A stretch of DNA of 64,000 nt from Lachnospiraceae bacterium. GTDB taxonomy: Bacteria; Bacillota; Clostridia; Lachnospirales; Lachnospiraceae. Both the position numbers and the translations under genes were made by a program. Shown here one piece after another: positions 1 to 8,290 of the stretch (positions within the stretch are counted from its first letter, which is position 1; every line of letters starts with the position of its first letter). The notes under the pieces were generated by a model that was not told the origin of the DNA, searched no databases, and worked only from the letters and a program-made list of their open reading frames with translations. Location: NCBI GenBank assembly GCA_017623675.1, contig JAGAOO010000056.1, positions 124,001 to 188,000 of the forward strand, read 5' to 3'.

Positions 1-1310
1 CGGTCAGTGTAGTACAGTCTATGGTTAACCAGTGGGAACAATATGAGGTAGTGTTTATTACTGATACGCCGGTAGAGCTGGGCAATATTGAGGCGCAGGT
101 TATTAATCTGTATACGGATTATGATAACCTTTCTATGGATTATCTAAGCTATGGTACAGAATATGATGAGGCAGGGAATCCATCATTGACAGTGATTGGT
201 AAGATTACGAATGATGCGGCAGAGGATGTTACTACGGATGTGAATCTCTATGGAGATGATACGTTGCTGATGGTTCAGAGTGTTCAGGTACCTGCAGGCG
301 GTTCCCAGATTGTGTATTTTCAACAGGTGAATTTTGGCGGTAAGGTGTTAATGGCTGAGATTAATAATCAGGATGACCTGATAGCAGATAATAAAGCCTA
401 TGCGGCTATGAATTCAGAAGGTCAGAAGAAGGTATTGTTGGTAACTAATGACAATATGTTTTTGGAAAAGGCCATTGTCAATATTTCATGGGTGGATTTA
501 TATAAAACCAATCAATTATCAGCTGTTGGAATGGATGAAGCCTATGATTTGTACATTTTTGATGGTATGATGCCGGATGCCTTGCCGGAAGAGGGCAATA
601 TCATCTACATCAATCCTTCTACAGGAAATGATATCAAGGTGGAAAGTGCAATTACCAATGTTAATCTGGAGTTTTTGGAAACAGAAATTACGAAATATGT
701 AGAGAATTTTACATTTGGTGTATCGGTTGGTAAGGTTTTCGAACGTCCAATCTGGGCAGACAGTTTTCTTAGCAGTGGAGCCGGCTGTGTTGGATACTAT
801 GGAGAAACGGACGGACGGCGAATTGCAGTTTTGGGATTTGATCTCCATTATTCCGATTTAGCTTTGCAGGCTGAATTCCCAATTCTGATTTCTAATCTGA
901 TGGATTACATGATGGTAAGTGGAATGGTTTCAGAGGATGATTATGAAACCGGCGATAAGATTGTATTCAATGGTAATTTGAATGGTTCTGATATGAAGGT
1001 AACGGCACCGGATGGTGAGGTGACGACACTGCCGGCGGCAGTTGCCACCAACGCATATACAGATACCGGACAGGCAGGTGTATATAAGATTTCGCAGACG
1101 GTTAAGGAAGAAGAACGGGAAGAATACTTCGTAGTACAATTTCCAATTGCAGAGGAATCCCATCAGGATGGTACGGTATCGGAAGAAGGTATGACGGTAG
1201 GTGAAGATGAGAAGAATCTGTCTGGTGGCAGGGACTTGAGGAATCTTATTGTTTTGTTATGTTTATTAGCGTTGGCAGTAGAATGGTTTGTATATGTACG
1301 TCAGCATTAG
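1..1310 (+). CDS. BatA/VWA-type membrane protein, C-terminal part (5' end outside window)
   Basis: The reading frame is open from base 3 with no stop upstream, so the first ATG at 21 is internal and the gene starts outside the window. About 435 residues are visible. They contain beta-rich extracytoplasmic sequence, with a CARDB-like stretch near residues 50-115 and a Rossmann-like segment beginning KVLLVTNDN. A single membrane helix (LIVLLCLLALAVEWFVYV) lies at the extreme C-terminus. This is the tail of the BatA-like proteins that normally carry an N-terminal BatA helix pair and a VWA domain and occur in MoxR-DUF58-VWA operons. The next VWA gene follows after 17 bp, consistent with one operon. 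The family call rests on architecture and context; the role is unknown. Confidence 0.6.
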   Translation, partial: VSVVQSMVNQWEQYEVVFITDTPVELGNIEAQVINLYTDYDNLSMDYLSYGTEYDEAGNPSLTVIGKITNDAAEDVTTDVNLYGDDTLLMVQSVQVPAGGSQIVYFQQVNFGGKVLMAEINNQDDLIADNKAYAAMNSEGQKKVLLVTNDNMFLEKAIVNISWVDLYKTNQLSAVGMDEAYDLYIFDGMMPDALPEEGNIIYINPSTGNDIKVESAITNVNLEFLETEITKYVENFTFGVSVGKVFERPIWADSFLSSGAGCVGYYGETDGRRIAVLGFDLHYSDLALQAEFPILISNLMDYMMVSGMVSEDDYETGDKIVFNGNLNGSDMKVTAPDGEVTTLPAAVATNAYTDTGQAGVYKISQTVKEEEREEYFVVQFPIAEESHQDGTVSEEGMTVGEDEKNLSGGRDLRNLIVLLCLLALAVEWFVYVRQH

Positions 1311-1327
1311 TGTAAGCGGAGGATATC

Positions 1328-4243
1328 ATGAGTATAGAAATGAATAATCCATGGTGGCTGTTATTGGTGCCGTTGGTAATTGCAGGACTGATAATTTCAC
1401 AGCGGTATTTCCGTATGCAGAACAAGGGAAGAAAAATTAAATATCTGGTTATGCGTGGGGTAATCGCGTCGTTATTAATCCTTACGCTATGTGGACTTAG
1501 CTTTAAGATTACAACAAAAAAGGTAACTACATTGTTTTTGGTTGATATGTCAGATAGCAATGAACAGAACCTGGAGGATATTGAAGCCTATATTCATGAT
1601 GCCATAGAGGATATGCCAAAAAAGAATCAGGCAGGAGTAGTTGTATTCGGTGATGATGTTTTAGTAGACCAGTTTGTAACAGATAAGAAGATTTTTTCGG
1701 AACTTACATCTACACCGGTGACAACTGCTACGAATCTGGAAAAGGCTGTATCCGCAGCATTGACCATATTCCCCGAAGATACTGCTAAACGTTTAGTATT
1801 GATTACAGACGGATTGGAGAATGCCGGCAGTGTTGAGAAAATGGCTGGTACTGTGACTTCACAGGATGTGGATGTTAAAGTAATTAAGCTGGAACAAAAT
1901 ATGGGGGAAGAGGTCTATGTCAGTAATCTGGAATTGCCGGAATATGTTCATGTTGGCGATGCATTTAATGTAAAGGTAACGATACAGAGCAATGTGTCTA
2001 CACAGGCTTTGGTAAGTCTGTACTCCGGCAGAACCTTGAAGGGACAATCCACAGTGAATCTGACTGCCGGGCAGAACCAGTTTGTGTTTCAGGATATTGG
2101 CGAAAGTAACGGAACTCAGGACTATCATGTCATGGTTGAACCGGTAAATGATACCATGAGTATGAACAATGAGTATTGTGCATTTACACAGGTAGAAGCA
2201 GAACCGAAGGTTCTGCTGGTGGAGGGCTCTCCTAATGAAGGAGTAGCGCTTGCTTCTATCTTTGATTCCTGTGGCGTGAAATACGACAGAATAACCCCGA
2301 CAGGTGTTCCGGAGGAAATGTCAGCGTTGGTGCAATATAAAGCAGTGGTATTGGTAAATGTACATGCCCGGGATTTGCGACAGGGATTTTTGGATAATTT
2401 AGAGAGCTATGTTCGGGATTATGCAGGTGGGCTTATCTGTACCGGTGGCGATAACAGTTATGCCATGGGTGGTTATCAGGATACCGCATTAGAAAGTGTT
2501 TTGCCGGTTAATATGTTCTTGGAAGGAGAGCAGGAGGTTCCGACTATGGCAATTGCTATGGTAATTGACCATTCCGGCAGTATGACAACTCCGGCAGATG
2601 GCAGCTCCGCTGCCACATGTCTGGATTTGGCAAAGGAAGCTGCAATTGAAGGTGTGAAGACCTTGCGGGATGAGGATGAAATTGGTGTGCTGGTATTCGA
2701 TGATACCTATGACTGGGCGGTTCCGATGCAGCCGGCTTCGAATCGGGAAGGTATTAATAATGGAATTGCTACCATTGATTTTGGTGGTGGCACCAGTATT
2801 TATCCGGCACTGGATGAAGCTGCAACCAAGCTTCAGCAGTCGGATGCACAGATTAAGCATATTATTTTGCTGACAGACGGTCAGGATTATTATGATGAAT
2901 ATAATGATGTCATTAATAAAATTAATGATAGCGGTATTACTCTATCTTCAGTTGCAGTAGGACCGGATTCGGATCAGGTATTGCTGCAAGGACTTGCAAG
3001 CCAGTGTGGCGGACGTTTCTACTATACAGATATTAACAGTGGAATTCCAAAGATTTTTGCGCAGGAAATTATTCTGTCCGGGAAGAGTTATTTGGTAAAT
3101 CGGGAATTCACACCGGTGATTACCAGTAATTCCGAATTAATAGATGGACTTATGAATGATGGAGTCCCTACCCTGTTAGGATATATTGGCTCATCACCAA
3201 AGCCACAGGCAACGGTGATTTTAAAGTCAGATGAAGGAGATCCGATTCTGACAACCTGGCAATATGGATTAGGTCGTACCGTTGCTTGGAATACGGATGC
3301 CAATAATGAGTGGACTGGAAATTGGGCCAATTGGGAAAACTATGTACAACTCTGGGATAATATGATAAATTATGTAGTATCCAATACGGATATTGGCGGT
3401 GATACCTTAGAAGTGAAACAGGAAGGCAGTTCGGCTGTGATTTCTTATACGACAGATACTTATGACCAGAATACAACGGTCAAGGCTGTGTGTACAGATG
3501 CTGAGGGCAATACTCAGGAAATTACATTGGATCCGGTTGCACCGGGACAATACGAAGCAAGCATGGCAATGGAAGACCTTGGTATCTATACCATAAGTCT
3601 GCAAAATCGAAAGGGTGAAGAAGTACAAAAGAGTATGATAACTGCAGCAGCGATGCAGTATTCACCGGAATATCGGTTTGATTTGGTGACAGATGGATTG
3701 GATGCTTTTGTTTCACAGGTAAATGGACAATATATAACTTATGAGGATAATGTTTTTGCCGGCACCTTGGAGATGGTACGTTCCAGAACCAATTTGGCAA
3801 TTCCATTGATGATAGCAGCATTGGTGTTATTTATGCTGGATATTCTGGCAAGACGGATGAATATTGATTATCTGGCTTGGTTTGCGGGATTGTTCCGAAG
3901 AAAGAAGAGTCAGGCGACGGCTCAAGGTGGAAGAACAACTGGTCATTCGAAGATGTCAGCATCTAAAGCTACAGAATCCAAGGCTGCAGAACTGAAGGCT
4001 GGAGTTTCAAAAGGAAAGCAAAGAAAAGCTCGAGAAGATGACGTGAAAGTACAGGCTCAGGAAAAGCCGGCTCAGCAGGAAATAGAAAATGACTGGGTAG
4101 CAGCCAATGAGAAGCGAAAGAAGAAAGAAGCTGCAAGAAAGGCAAAGACACAGAAATCACCTAAGAAAAAGAAGCAGGAAGAAGTAGAGCAGGGATTGGA
4201 TATGGAGGAACTGCTTCGTAAGAAAGAAGACCGTCAGTGGTAA
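1328..4243 (+). CDS. Large membrane protein with two VWA domains and a glutamine-amidotransferase-like domain
   Basis: A 971-residue protein whose start is preceded by AGGATATC. Two N-terminal membrane helices (about 8-25 and 42-60) match the BatA/BatB topology. A first VWA domain starts near 66, with a MIDAS-like DMSDS at 73-77 and LITDG later. A GATase1-like domain (about 295-395) follows. A second VWA domain has the canonical DHSGS at 414-418 and LLTDGQD. A C-terminal helix (about 823-842) leads to a tail of some 120 residues that is rich in Lys, Glu and Ala and is probably cytoplasmic and disordered. Proteins of this build occur in MoxR-associated VWA operons thought to assist metal insertion or assembly of complexes at the membrane; that role is inferred. 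The preceding gene is its likely partner. Confidence 0.75.
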   Translation: MSIEMNNPWWLLLVPLVIAGLIISQRYFRMQNKGRKIKYLVMRGVIASLLILTLCGLSFKITTKKVTTLFLVDMSDSNEQNLEDIEAYIHDAIEDMPKKNQAGVVVFGDDVLVDQFVTDKKIFSELTSTPVTTATNLEKAVSAALTIFPEDTAKRLVLITDGLENAGSVEKMAGTVTSQDVDVKVIKLEQNMGEEVYVSNLELPEYVHVGDAFNVKVTIQSNVSTQALVSLYSGRTLKGQSTVNLTAGQNQFVFQDIGESNGTQDYHVMVEPVNDTMSMNNEYCAFTQVEAEPKVLLVEGSPNEGVALASIFDSCGVKYDRITPTGVPEEMSALVQYKAVVLVNVHARDLRQGFLDNLESYVRDYAGGLICTGGDNSYAMGGYQDTALESVLPVNMFLEGEQEVPTMAIAMVIDHSGSMTTPADGSSAATCLDLAKEAAIEGVKTLRDEDEIGVLVFDDTYDWAVPMQPASNREGINNGIATIDFGGGTSIYPALDEAATKLQQSDAQIKHIILLTDGQDYYDEYNDVINKINDSGITLSSVAVGPDSDQVLLQGLASQCGGRFYYTDINSGIPKIFAQEIILSGKSYLVNREFTPVITSNSELIDGLMNDGVPTLLGYIGSSPKPQATVILKSDEGDPILTTWQYGLGRTVAWNTDANNEWTGNWANWENYVQLWDNMINYVVSNTDIGGDTLEVKQEGSSAVISYTTDTYDQNTTVKAVCTDAEGNTQEITLDPVAPGQYEASMAMEDLGIYTISLQNRKGEEVQKSMITAAAMQYSPEYRFDLVTDGLDAFVSQVNGQYITYEDNVFAGTLEMVRSRTNLAIPLMIAALVLFMLDILARRMNIDYLAWFAGLFRRKKSQATAQGGRTTGHSKMSASKATESKAAELKAGVSKGKQRKAREDDVKVQAQEKPAQQEIENDWVAANEKRKKKEAARKAKTQKSPKKKKQEEVEQGLDMEELLRKKEDRQW

Positions 4244-4307
4244 TTCAGAGAATTACCGGATTGCATTTTAGAATTGAAATAGAAAGGTGAAACAAAGGAG
4301 CGGAAGC

Positions 4308-5339
4308 ATGGAAGCAATTTTAAGTGTATGGAATTCAGTTATGACTTTACCGGAACGAGTGCCAATTCTGGTATATGTGTATTTAGTCGCAGGGTTTGTA
4401 CTATTGATTAAAGGTGCCGATTGGTTTGTGGATGGGGCGTCTGCAGTTGCAAAGCTGTTAAAGGTGCCATCCGTAGTAATCGGTCTGACAATAGTAGCCA
4501 TGGGAACCAGTGCACCGGAAGCGGCGGTTAGTATTACGGCAGGGTTAAGTGGCAGTAATGAAATTGCAATCAGCAATGTAATTGGTTCTAATTTATTTAA
4601 TTTGTTGATGGTAATTGGTATCTGTGCAGCCATTAAGGCATTTGCTACGGATATGGAAATTTTGAAACGGGATATGCCGGTGAATATCGGTGCAACCATT
4701 TTATTGCTTTTGTTCCTACTGGACGGAAAGATCAGCCGTATCGAAGGTGGACTTTTCTTACTGGCATTAATTGTTTATTTGGTGTTTGTCGTCCGCATTA
4801 CTTTGAAGAATCGAAAAGCACAGATAAATGCAGAACAGGAAGATACTGAGGAAAAGGAAGGAAAAAAACTGACGATTCCGATGATTATCCTTTGTATTAT
4901 TGGTGGTTTGATTTCTATTGTCTGGGGTGGTGATTTGGTTGTGGATAATGCACAGAGAATTGCGTTGTCGTTCGGTATGAGTCCGATGTTGGTAGGTCTG
5001 ACAATTGTAGCGGTAGGAACCTCGTTGCCGGAACTGGTAACGTCTATTGTTGCTTCCCGAAAAGGTGAAAGCGGGCTGGCACTGGGGAATGCCGTAGGTT
5101 CCTGTCTGTTCAATATTTTGTTTATTTTAGGTCTGTCGTCTGTATTATCACCAATTATACCGACAGGTGCCAGTGTAATTGAAAGTATTACCGATACAGC
5201 AATTTTAGCGGGAATTTCGATCCTGATGCTGATTTTCAGTGCTACGGGTAAGAAGGTAAGTCGGGTAGAAGGAATCATATATGTGTGCATTTATGCAGCC
5301 TATATGGCATTTGCAATTCTAAGGTGTTATGTGTTTTAA
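4308..5339 (+). CDS. Calcium/sodium antiporter, YrbG/CaCA family
   Basis: An integral membrane cation/Ca2+ exchanger of the CaCA superfamily. Both signature alpha-repeats are visible: GLTIVAMGTSAPEAAVS in the first half and GLTIVAVGTSLPELVTS in the second. The acidic residue in each repeat is the expected cation ligand. About ten hydrophobic segments are split by a charged cytoplasmic loop (roughly residues 165-195, QAEQEDTEEKEGKK-like). I chose the ATG at 4308 because AAAGGAG lies 7 bp upstream; an in-frame GTG at 4287 would add seven residues but has no such site. It probably exports Ca2+ in exchange for Na+ or H+. It stands alone between the VWA genes and a toxin-antitoxin remnant. Confidence 0.9.
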   Translation: MEAILSVWNSVMTLPERVPILVYVYLVAGFVLLIKGADWFVDGASAVAKLLKVPSVVIGLTIVAMGTSAPEAAVSITAGLSGSNEIAISNVIGSNLFNLLMVIGICAAIKAFATDMEILKRDMPVNIGATILLLLFLLDGKISRIEGGLFLLALIVYLVFVVRITLKNRKAQINAEQEDTEEKEGKKLTIPMIILCIIGGLISIVWGGDLVVDNAQRIALSFGMSPMLVGLTIVAVGTSLPELVTSIVASRKGESGLALGNAVGSCLFNILFILGLSSVLSPIIPTGASVIESITDTAILAGISILMLIFSATGKKVSRVEGIIYVCIYAAYMAFAILRCYVF

Positions 5340-5398
5340 CTAGATTTTCTCATTTACATTGAGGCATAATAATGACACAAGAAAGCGAGGTGTTGATT

Positions 5399-5662
5399 AT
5401 GCCAACTATCATGCCGATTAGGGATTTAAGAAAAACAAGCGAAATATCAGAATTAGCACATAAGAAGCAAGAACCTATTTTTATTACGAAGAATGGATAT
5501 AGTGATTTGGTCGTCATGAGTTCGGAGTTATATGAACGGTTCGCTCAAATTAATAGAATTGATCAGTCGATTTATGAAGCCGAATTAGAAATTGAGGAAG
5601 GCGCCGAACCAATATCATTAGATAATGCGTTGGAAAGGTTGAACAAGAAGTACTATGGATAA
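5399..5662 (+). CDS. Phd/YefM-family antitoxin (orphaned)
   Basis: An 87-residue type II antitoxin. The N-terminus (MPTIMPIRDLRKTSEISELA) and the following PIFITKNGYSDLVVMS are typical of the DNA-binding Phd/YefM fold. The acidic C-terminal half would normally wrap the toxin. I chose the ATG at 5399 because GAGG lies just upstream and family members start at MPTI; an in-frame ATG at 5372 would add nine residues. The stop overlaps the start of the downstream RelE/ParE reading frame by 8 bp, the usual translational coupling. The toxin is broken, so this antitoxin now has no intact local partner. It may still repress its own promoter or protect against homologous toxins elsewhere. Confidence 0.88.
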   Translation: MPTIMPIRDLRKTSEISELAHKKQEPIFITKNGYSDLVVMSSELYERFAQINRIDQSIYEAELEIEEGAEPISLDNALERLNKKYYG

Positions 5663-5877
5663 ATACGAAGTAATGTTATATCCGAGAGCATTTCGTGATA
5701 TAGGTGATATCTATGCATATATTGCGATTGAAAAACTTTCGCCGGAAAATGCGAAGAAACAGACTGACAGGATATAAACAGCTTGTAATAGACAATTATA
5801 TTGCTATTTTTAAAATTGATAAAAACTCAAAAAAGGTTTTTGTTGTAACAGTTCAATATCAAGGACAAAATATTTAG
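5655..5877 (+). pseudogene. RelE/ParE-family toxin remnant with internal deletion and frameshift
   Basis: The ATG at 5655 overlaps the antitoxin stop. The first frame reads MDKYEVMLYPRAFRDIGDIY and on to about residue 40 before a stop, matching the N-terminal helices of RelE/ParE toxins. In another frame, from about 5775 to 5877, the sequence GYKQLVIDNYIAIFKIDKNS and VTVQYQ follow. This is the C-terminal beta-sheet of the same family. The middle of the protein, roughly 25-30 residues containing the end of helix 2 and the first strands, is missing at the junction near 5772-5776. The deletion also shifts the frame, so the toxin is almost certainly inactive. Confidence 0.85.
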
Positions 5878-5884
5878 TAATATG

Positions 5885-5915
5885 AGCAGTTAATAGAAAT
5901 ATTAGCTGCTTTTTT
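5885..5915 (+). terminator. Rho-independent terminator after toxin-antitoxin remnant
   Basis: An 11-bp stem, AGCAGTTAATA pairing with TATTAGCTGCT (one G-U pair), has a GAAA loop and is followed by a run of T. It closes the antitoxin transcript. Confidence 0.8.
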
Positions 5916-6020
5916 ATTACATACTCTGTACTTCTGGTACCATAAAAAAGTTCAAAACTGGATATTTCAAACATGCCACATATATAGTAGACTACACCAC
6001 AGGAAAACGTGACATGTTAC

Positions 6021-6055
6021 AGTCTAGACGAAACAATACGATTGTAGTTTAGACT
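6021..6055 (+). promoter_or_regulatory. Inverted repeat in leader of ECF transporter gene
   Basis: AGTCTAGAC at 6021-6029 pairs with GTTTAGACT at 6047-6055 (9 bp, one G-T) across a 17-base loop, about 30 bp before the transporter start. It could be an operator for a regulator or a leader hairpin. No known riboswitch consensus is recognisable. The rest of 5916-6085 is AT-rich with nothing else I can name. Confidence 0.35.
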
Positions 6056-6085
6056 TCCAAAATGATATGGAAAGAGGTTTTTAGT

Positions 6086-6652
6086 ATGGAGAAAAAGAAA
6101 ACAGCAGAATATGTAAAAGTGATTACCGTAACCGGTTTATTTATTGCATTGACATTGGTATTTACCGCTTGTGTGAATGTAAAACTTCCTTTTGGTTATG
6201 GTGGTTTGATTCATTTAGGCAATATACCACTTTTTTTGGCAGCTATGTTATATGGAAAACGGACAGGATTCTTTGCCGGAGCGTTTGGAATGGCAATTTT
6301 TGACATTATGTCCAGTTGGACAATTTATGCACCATGTACCTTCATTACCTGTGGCTTGATGGGACTTGTGGTAGGATTAATTGTAGAGAAGAAGAAAGGC
6401 TTTGGCTGGAAGGTCTTAGCTGTGATAGCAGCTTTAGCGATTAAGCTTGCCGGTTATTATATATTCGAAGCAATCTTCTATCATAATCTGGTAGAACCAT
6501 TGGCATCCTTCCCGGGAAATATCTTGCAGGTTGTTTTGGCTGCAATTCCAACCCTGATTCTGATTGTACCGTTAGAGAAGATATTAAATAAAGCAGGACT
6601 GTTATTTAACAAAGAAGCAGTTGTTGAGCAACAGGCAGGACAGGAAGCATAA
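6086..6652 (+). CDS. ECF transporter substrate-binding (S) component
   Basis: A 188-residue protein with five to six hydrophobic helices. It has the ECF S-component pattern: an N-terminal LFIALTLVFTACVNVKLPFG segment, then GGLIHLGNIPLFLAAMLYGKRTGFFAGAFGM. S components bind a vitamin or other micronutrient and dock to the shared EcfT-EcfA1A2 energising module, which is not in this window. The substrate cannot be read from sequence. The ATG at 6086 has GAGG 8 bp upstream; an in-frame ATG at 6062 is less well placed. A PLP-dependent aminotransferase gene follows after 70 bp in the same direction. The pairing suggests import of a vitamin B6 form or of an amino-group metabolite, but that is inference. 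Confidence 0.85.
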   Translation: MEKKKTAEYVKVITVTGLFIALTLVFTACVNVKLPFGYGGLIHLGNIPLFLAAMLYGKRTGFFAGAFGMAIFDIMSSWTIYAPCTFITCGLMGLVVGLIVEKKKGFGWKVLAVIAALAIKLAGYYIFEAIFYHNLVEPLASFPGNILQVVLAAIPTLILIVPLEKILNKAGLLFNKEAVVEQQAGQEA

Positions 6653-6722
6653 ATAGTATAATGAATAGCTTATCATTTTCAGTTGTTTGCTAAAGGAATG
6701 AAATGTTAGAAAGGAACAGCAT

Positions 6723-7796
6723 ATGTTGAAATTAATGACACCGGGACCAACTCGTGTAAGAGAAAATGTTAGAATGGCAAGAAGTTTAGAAACCACGAAT
6801 CCTGATTTGGATTTGGAATTTTATGAGTATTACAGGGAAACCTGTGAATTAATCAGTGACCTTCTAAATACAAAAAATCCTGCATATATTTTAAGTGGTG
6901 AGGGCATTCTGGGATTAGAGGCTGCCTGTGCTTCTCTCACAGAACCCGGTGACCGAGTTCTGGTAATTGACAATGGTGTATTTGGGCGGGGCTTTGCTGA
7001 TTTTGTGCGGATTTATGGTGGCGAGCCGGTTCTATATACTACAGATTATCAGGAAATAATAGATGCTGCTGCATTGAAAGAATTTTTGGAACGGGATCAT
7101 GATTTCAAGTATGCGACTGTCGTACACTGTGATACACCAAGCGGTAGATTGAATCCGGTTCAGGATATCTGCCCACTGTTAAAATCGTACGGAATCCTAA
7201 CAGTTGTGGATGCAGTAGCATCTATGTTTGGAGAGCCGGTCCGGGTAGACGACTGGCAGATTGATATTGTCTGTGGTGGTTCTCAAAAGGCTTTGTCTGC
7301 ACCGGTAGGACTGACCTTTGTAACTGTAAGTGAAGCAGCAATGAAGGCGATGAAGGAACGAAAGACTCCGATTGCTTCCTTTTATGCAAATCTTACGATT
7401 TTTGAACACTATTATAGAGATAAATGGTTCCCATATACGATGCCAATCAGTGATATATATGGATTACGAAGAGCTTTGGAAAATGTGAAAGAAGAACCGC
7501 AGATATATGAGAGACATAAACAGGTGGCGGAATATGTCAGAAATGCATTGCAGGCTGCCGGGTATCAACTATATGGGAATGGGTATTCTAATACAGTGAC
7601 AGCTATGGTAGTGCCGGAAGGAAAGGATGCAAAAGCAATTCTGAATGGAGTGGCAGAAGAAGCCGGAATTATGTTGGCAGGCTCTTTCGACGTTTTTGCA
7701 GGAAAATTGATTCGAATCGGGCATATGGGCGAAAATGCGAATATGGAAGATGCAAAACTTACAGTAGAAGCCTTATTAAAGGTATTGTCGAAATGA
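6723..7796 (+). CDS. Class V PLP-dependent aminotransferase
   Basis: A 357-residue enzyme of the alanine-glyoxylate / serine-pyruvate aminotransferase branch of fold type I. It begins LMTPGPTRVRENV, the usual substrate-loop start. It has the cofactor-binding ILSGEGILGLEAA, the aspartate of VVDAVASM, and the Schiff-base lysine K189 in GGSQKALSAPVG. Likely reactions are transamination between glyoxylate or pyruvate and a small amino acid. 2-Aminoethylphosphonate and pyridoxamine transaminases belong to the same branch, so the substrate is uncertain. AGAAAGGA lies upstream of the ATG. The neighbouring ECF S component may bring in its substrate or cofactor. Confidence 0.82.
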   Translation: MLKLMTPGPTRVRENVRMARSLETTNPDLDLEFYEYYRETCELISDLLNTKNPAYILSGEGILGLEAACASLTEPGDRVLVIDNGVFGRGFADFVRIYGGEPVLYTTDYQEIIDAAALKEFLERDHDFKYATVVHCDTPSGRLNPVQDICPLLKSYGILTVVDAVASMFGEPVRVDDWQIDIVCGGSQKALSAPVGLTFVTVSEAAMKAMKERKTPIASFYANLTIFEHYYRDKWFPYTMPISDIYGLRRALENVKEEPQIYERHKQVAEYVRNALQAAGYQLYGNGYSNTVTAMVVPEGKDAKAILNGVAEEAGIMLAGSFDVFAGKLIRIGHMGENANMEDAKLTVEALLKVLSK

Positions 7797-7860
7797 AAAT
7801 AATGGGTTATAATAAGGCTGTAAAAAAAACAAGGTAAATTACTGGAAAGGAGTTTGTGCT

Positions 7861-8094
7861 ATGACTAAGGTGAAAGTATTACTGGATTCCATTGACAAGG
7901 TTAAGAACTTCGTCAACACATTGATTAAGTTTGATTGTGATTTCGATATCAGCTCCAGCAGATATACCATTGATGCTAAGTCTATCATGGGTATTTTCAG
8001 CTTGGATTTATCTCAGCCATTGGATATGATTATTCATAAAGACGGAGATATTTCTGATATTTTAGATGCAATTGCACCATATGTTGTTGAGTAA
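7861..8094 (+). CDS. HPr-like protein lacking the phosphocarrier histidine
   Basis: A 77-residue protein of HPr size and fold. The stretch DAKSIMGIFSLDL aligns with the HPr segment around regulatory Ser46, here S41. The N-terminal active-site motif H-A-R-P is absent; the equivalent region reads LDSIDKVKNFVN. It therefore cannot accept phosphate from enzyme I in the classical way, though HprK could still act on S41. GGAAAGGAG lies upstream of the start. It sits alone between the aminotransferase and D-lactate dehydrogenase genes and is followed by a terminator. Such degenerate HPr proteins recur in clostridia and their role is not established. Confidence 0.8.
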   Translation: MTKVKVLLDSIDKVKNFVNTLIKFDCDFDISSSRYTIDAKSIMGIFSLDLSQPLDMIIHKDGDISDILDAIAPYVVE

Positions 8095-8145
8095 TTTTGA
8101 ATACGTATTTGTTATAAGGTGGTAACTGAAAATCAAGAAGAGAGG

Positions 8146-8173
8146 AGAAGCAGGCAAGGGTTTGCTTCTTTTT
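8146..8173 (+). terminator. Rho-independent terminator after HPr-like gene
   Basis: AGAAGCA pairs with TGCTTCT across a 10-base loop and is followed by TTTTTC. It separates the HPr-like gene from the dehydrogenase. Confidence 0.75.
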
Positions 8174-8290
8174 CTGTTTTGATATCGATTTGGTACATAG
8201 GAAGATATTTGTCAGAAATCCGGTATAAAAAGGGCAGGAACAGACATACTAGCAACAGAAAAAAGGAACTGAAATAATGAGGTGATAAGA

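Noticed and set aside
4287..4307. GTG as start of the antiporter gene
   Set aside because: The ribosome site AAAGGAG lies downstream of it and fits the ATG at 4308.
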